This document shows positions 63,404 through 64,000 of a DNA stretch of 64,000 nucleotides, piece after piece (the stretch's first letter is position 1; each line of letters starts with the position of its first letter). Under the pieces are notes generated by a model. That model was not told where the DNA came from. It saw only the letters and a list, made by a program, of their open reading frames with translations, and did not search any database. The stretch is taken from positions 992,001 to 1,056,000 of the forward strand of contig NZ_FMTM01000001.1 in NCBI RefSeq assembly GCF_900099775.1. Direction: 5' to 3'. This stretch comes from Rhizobium mongolense subsp. loessense. GTDB taxonomy: Bacteria; Pseudomonadota; Alphaproteobacteria; Rhizobiales; Rhizobiaceae. The translations under genes and the position numbers were made by a program.

Positions 63404-64000
63404 TTAGCGGCGATGCGTGGTGCCACTGGCGACAACCGGTCCTGTCGGTGTACCGGTCGTCGAACCACCAAAAGGCTCAAGGCTGACGGCGAGCGTCGTA
63501 CCGTCGGCAATGCCGCCGCGCAGATCGGCAGGAACAACAAGCTCGCCATCTTCATCCGAGTGGAAAATGCCGAGCGACTTTGGAGTGCCGCTTGCCGGCA
63601 CCAGCCAGAGCTCCAGTGATTTATTCTCAGCCCCGCCCGCCGCAACGGGCACGATGCGGAGGCGGCCGCTTTGGGCGTCGTAAGAGGCAAGCAGATTGAC
63701 CTGGCTGTCGGGGGACGACAATTCGGCAAACAGTGGCGATTGACCTTTCGGCGGTGGAACGTTGCCGGAGGCGAAAATGATGGCACCGATCGCAACGACC
63801 AGCGAAGCGAAGGTCAGCGAGCGCCAGAAGACGGCGGAATTCCAAAGGCCGCGCGACAAGGACCGCGAAAGCTCCGGTTCGCCGAAAAGGCGTGCCTCGA
63901 TCTGCTTGAACGTCTCCCGGCCCGGGCTCGCGGCCACTTCATAATCGTCGTTGAAAGCAGAGAGGTTCGTTTCCCAGCGGCTGACGATTGCGGCAAACTG
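63404..64000 (-). CDS. Anti-sigma K factor (RskA-like), partial at the 5' end
   Basis: The minus-strand frame is open to the window edge, reading FAAIVSRWETNLSAFNDDYE before the apparent GTG at 63937, so that codon is internal. A transmembrane helix (FWRSLTFASLVVAIGAIIFA) precedes the periplasmic RskA domain (LLASYDAQSGRLRIVPVAAG, LELWLVPASGTPKSLGIF, LAVSLEPFGGS). It would sequester a SigK-type ECF sigma factor encoded just outside the window. Confidence 0.87.
   Translation of the reverse strand, partial: QFAAIVSRWETNLSAFNDDYEVAASPGRETFKQIEARLFGEPELSRSLSRGLWNSAVFWRSLTFASLVVAIGAIIFASGNVPPPKGQSPLFAELSSPDSQVNLLASYDAQSGRLRIVPVAAGGAENKSLELWLVPASGTPKSLGIFHSDEDGELVVPADLRGGIADGTTLAVSLEPFGGSTTGTPTGPVVASGTTHRR

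Noticed and set aside
1..64000. CRISPR array, prophage or replication origin
   Set aside because: No regularly spaced repeats, phage structural or integrase genes, or dnaA/repABC-type features were seen.

Overview
The window reads as chromosomal DNA of a Rhizobium-type alphaproteobacterium (R. etli / R. leguminosarum group), judged from gene content and GC-rich codon use. Supporting markers are a fructose transporter locus (frcBCAK with frcR), E. coli-type class II pyrC, an rpmH-rnpA-yidC-engB block, several solute ABC transporters and an sRNA with repeated CCUCCUCCC loops. No phage, replication origin or CRISPR array was seen. Names rest on motif recognition and gene order only; no database search was run.

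Layout. 0.1-2.4 kb (minus): a three-gene cluster of a membrane methyltransferase, a stand-alone E2-like acyltransferase and an SDR with a SEC-C tail. 2.5-4.1 kb: envelope lipoproteins and an L,D-transpeptidase. 4.3-14.2 kb: a sugar-catabolic island, most likely for L-fucose or a similar 6-deoxy/pentose sugar. It holds an SDR, a GntR regulator with two winged helices, a UxaA-family dehydratase, an aldo/keto reductase, a FucU mutarotase, a three-part ABC importer and a zinc dehydrogenase, with two related AT-rich dyads in front of its two transcription units. 14.2-23.3 kb: cutC, a LysR regulator with two HTH domains, then an osmF-yehYXW-type transporter closely coupled to a VOC protein and a GH2 beta-mannosidase.

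23.4-28.7 kb: PRC-barrel protein, acyl-CoA ligase (with a LiuR-like palindrome upstream), pgi and a nucleotidyltransferase-HEPN fusion. 28.7-31.3 kb: an accessory-looking stretch with a sorbosone dehydrogenase-like protein and hicAB, flanked by a 20-bp repeat. 31.3-39.2 kb: hydrolase, fructokinase, pyrE, an MgtC/DUF4010 membrane protein, a TetR-NmrA-DUF1772 unit, a doubly frameshifted glyoxalase pseudogene and pyrC. 39.2-44.8 kb: frcKACB and frcR plus a second FucU/RbsD paralogue. 44.8-47.9 kb: a hydroxyproline-type epimerase/SDR/amino-acid oxidase operon.

47.9-64 kb: a lipoprotein hydrolase; a minus-strand sRNA with three CCUCCUCCC hairpins (alpha-r14/NfeR1-like); a TetR regulator, a Pmt-type methyltransferase and YbaK; a decayed region with an IS3 transposase scrap and a broken carbon-nitrogen hydrolase; a Tat-exported deacylase; tRNA-Arg(ACG); an orphan histidine kinase; an MCP ending in NWEEF; rpmH-rnpA-yidC-engB behind a good sigma-70 promoter; a fasciclin protein and an anti-sigma factor cut by the window edge.

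Themes. Sugar uptake and oxidation dominate. Both the fucose-like and fructose operons have a hairpin terminator immediately after the binding-protein gene, a usual way to make more binding protein than membrane components. Most transcription units are tightly packed with ATGA-type overlaps. Decay (frameshifts, IS scraps) is confined to about 37.4-37.9 and 52.2-53.0 kb.
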